This document shows positions 62,876 through 64,000 of a stretch of DNA of 64,000 bases, piece by piece. This stretch comes from RGIG6919 sp045531905. Lineage in GTDB: Bacteria > Bacillota > Clostridia > Lachnospirales > Lachnospiraceae. The position numbers and the translations under genes are program-made. The notes under the pieces were generated by a model. It was not told where the DNA came from. It made no database searches and saw nothing but the letters and a program-made list of their open reading frames with translations. The first letter of the stretch is position 1. Every line of letters starts with the position of its first letter. The stretch covers positions 124,001-188,000 of the forward strand of contig JAZSEY010000013.1 in assembly GCA_045531905.1 (NCBI GenBank), in the 5' to 3' direction.

Positions 62876-63619
62876 TTATTGATTCATAATTCTAAAATTT
62901 TGAGAACGGTATGACGAAGGCGTCATGCCGTTTTTCTTGTGGAATACTTCCGTAAAATAACTTTGACTAGGAAATGCCAACGTAAATGCAATCTGTGACA
63001 GTGGATAGTCAGAGTGTATAAGCATGTTTTTTGCGGTTTCCAGTTTCTTTTCTAAGATATATTCGCTCACAGAAATGCCAACTTCCTTTTTGAACAATCG
63101 TGACAAATAGGAAGGATTGAGACCCACGTGCTCAGCAAGTGTAGCAATGGTGATTCGTGTGTGCAGATGGTCATAGATATAATCCAGACAGTTTGCAATT
63201 GGCAGAGAGGTAATGCGGGTCTTTTGTATTTTTTTCATGCGCTTAGCGTAATCCAGACACATACTTGCGTGTAAGTCAGACACCTCCAAAGGTGTGGAAC
63301 AAAGGTCTGCTTTTTGAATATAAAAGTCACTTAAGTTATATGCTTGGGACACTTCCATTCCACCCTCAATACAGTATCTGGCAACAAGCGCGGCAGTAAC
63401 GACAAAGTGAAATTTGATATTCTGAAGGGGGTTTTTGGATAAAGTACCGAATCCAACTTTTTCTAAAAAAGTTTTTTCCATGTGTTGGGTTACAGCCTCA
63501 ACCTTGCCCATGCGGATGCTGGAATAAAATGCTAATTCTGTATCATAGGTTGCCCGAATGTAAATATCTTCTCTTTGTAAATATTCTTTGTATACTAATT
63601 CTTTTTCATACGATGGCAT
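62876..63619 (-). CDS. AraC-family transcriptional regulator
   Basis: This 247-residue protein has a C-terminal AraC-type double HTH (ITIATLAEHVGLNPSYLSRL, then LSQIAFTLAFPSQSYFTEVF). The N-terminal part of about 140 residues has no recognised cupin pattern. Its stop touches that of the hybrid kinase. It is divergent from the GH5 gene at 63738, which it may regulate (inference from position). Confidence 0.9.
   Translation of the reverse strand: MPSYEKELVYKEYLQREDIYIRATYDTELAFYSSIRMGKVEAVTQHMEKTFLEKVGFGTLSKNPLQNIKFHFVVTAALVARYCIEGGMEVSQAYNLSDFYIQKADLCSTPLEVSDLHASMCLDYAKRMKKIQKTRITSLPIANCLDYIYDHLHTRITIATLAEHVGLNPSYLSRLFKKEVGISVSEYILEKKLETAKNMLIHSDYPLSQIAFTLAFPSQSYFTEVFHKKNGMTPSSYRSQNFRIMNQ
62905..62936 (+). 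terminator. Terminator of the hybrid kinase, inside the AraC gene
   Basis: A 12-bp stem (AACGGTATGACG with CGTCATGCCGTT, one wobble), 4-nt loop, then TTTTT. It is oriented to stop the kinase transcript and lies within the last codons of the AraC gene. Confidence 0.75.
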
Positions 63620-63680
63620 ATCCTCATCACCTCCAAAACAATTATATCATGAAAACATAAAAAAAGAAATGAAAACGATA

Positions 63681-63709
63681 TTGATAATATGGTATAGATG
63701 TTAGAATAT
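63681..63709 (+). promoter_or_regulatory. Possible promoter of the GH5 gene
   Basis: TTGATA (63681-63686), 17 nt, GAATAT (63704-63709). It lies in the 118-nt gap between the AraC gene and the GH5 gene. Confidence 0.35.
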
Positions 63710-63737
63710 AGACATGGATGAAAAGGAGGTATACAGT

Positions 63738-64000
63738 ATGCATTTGAATCGTGGTATTAACTTAGGAGGATTCCTTTCTCAGTGTGAGCATAAGGAGTTA
63801 CATTATCAGACATTTATAGATGAAAATGATATTAAGCAAATTGCAGAATGGGGATTTGACCATGTACGTGTACCTGTAGATTATGAGGTCGTCGAAGCAG
63901 AGGATGGTCAGATGAAAGAGGCTGGTTATGGTTATATTGACAATGTCGTAAAATGGAGTAAAGCCCATGGATTGAATATGATTCTGGACTTACACAAGGC
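63738..64000 (+). CDS. Glycoside hydrolase family 5, N-terminal part
   Basis: AAAGGAGG precedes the ATG at 63738. The 87 visible residues (LNRGINLGGFLSQCEH, then EWGFDHVRVPVDYEVV, and HGLNMILDLHKA at the edge) fit the GH5 barrel: the glycine-rich first strand, the HVRVP second strand and the DLHKA fourth strand are family features. There is no signal peptide, so it is probably cytoplasmic and acts on imported oligosaccharides. It runs off the right edge. Confidence 0.82.
   Translation, partial: MHLNRGINLGGFLSQCEHKELHYQTFIDENDIKQIAEWGFDHVRVPVDYEVVEAEDGQMKEAGYGYIDNVVKWSKAHGLNMILDLHK

Noticed and set aside
1..64000. tRNA, rRNA, known riboswitches, insertion sequences
   Set aside because: I looked for these and saw none I can support: no tRNA-like cloverleaf with CCA-type end, no rRNA signature and no transposase apart from the Rpn-like nuclease.

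Overview
The window looks like chromosome from a motile, low-GC, spore-lineage Firmicute, most likely a gut Lachnospiraceae relative of Roseburia, Lachnospira or Butyrivibrio. The evidence is the AAAGGAGG-type ribosome binding sites, a LysM-GH18 spore-lytic type enzyme, a VanW/PG-binding protein, MutS2, an Spx/ArsC-like protein, a B12-binding radical SAM protein of the DUF4080 type, and several Maf (DUF115) flagellin-glycosylation proteins. This assignment is inference; no rRNA or tRNA gene is present to anchor it.

Region 1 (1-17 kb) is a glycosylation island. It begins inside a Maf protein. Five DUF3880/CgeB-type glycosyltransferases in alternating orientation follow, with two GT2 enzymes, a large methyltransferase with a coiled-coil tail, a GT-like protein with a helical-repeat tail, and a complete Maf protein. 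A reverse-strand neuB-neuC-neuA operon makes and activates a nonulosonic acid. Its promoter carries a C8 tract exactly between the -35 and -10 boxes.

Region 2 (17-35 kb) is one long forward operon opened by another Maf gene. It encodes what looks like a pathway for an unusual glycan building block: SDR, split transketolase, LuxE-like acyl-protein synthetase, LuxC-like acyl reductase, AMP-ligase, GNAT, a dedicated acyl carrier protein, FkbM methyltransferase, SDR, DRE-TIM aldolase, SDR, 3-dehydroquinate-synthase-like cyclase, FGGY kinase, acetolactate-synthase-like ThDP enzyme and a NodB deacetylase. This is the best candidate for an undescribed system. Each family is recognisable, but the combined product is unknown.

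Region 3 (35-49 kb) is mixed. It holds a small glycosyltransferase pair, the LysM-GH18 enzyme, an Rpn/PD-(D/E)XK nuclease, a DUF815 AAA ATPase, two related four-armed palindromic elements between 40.4 and 40.9 kb, shikimate kinase, a radical SAM protein, a VanW protein with a (Lys-Asp)n tail, and an AIR-synthase-like / Lrp / aminotransferase / TrmL operon.

Region 4 (49-64 kb) is mostly housekeeping and regulation: an OmpR-type two-component system, mutS2 (with a hairpin between its Shine-Dalgarno and start codon), a YhaM-like nuclease, an RlmD-type rRNA methyltransferase, an Spx/ArsC-like protein, a double GNAT, a GyrI-like protein, a two-TM protein with a clear promoter and operator-like repeat, a 2H phosphoesterase, a hybrid histidine kinase, and an AraC regulator divergent from a GH5 glycosidase that runs off the right edge.
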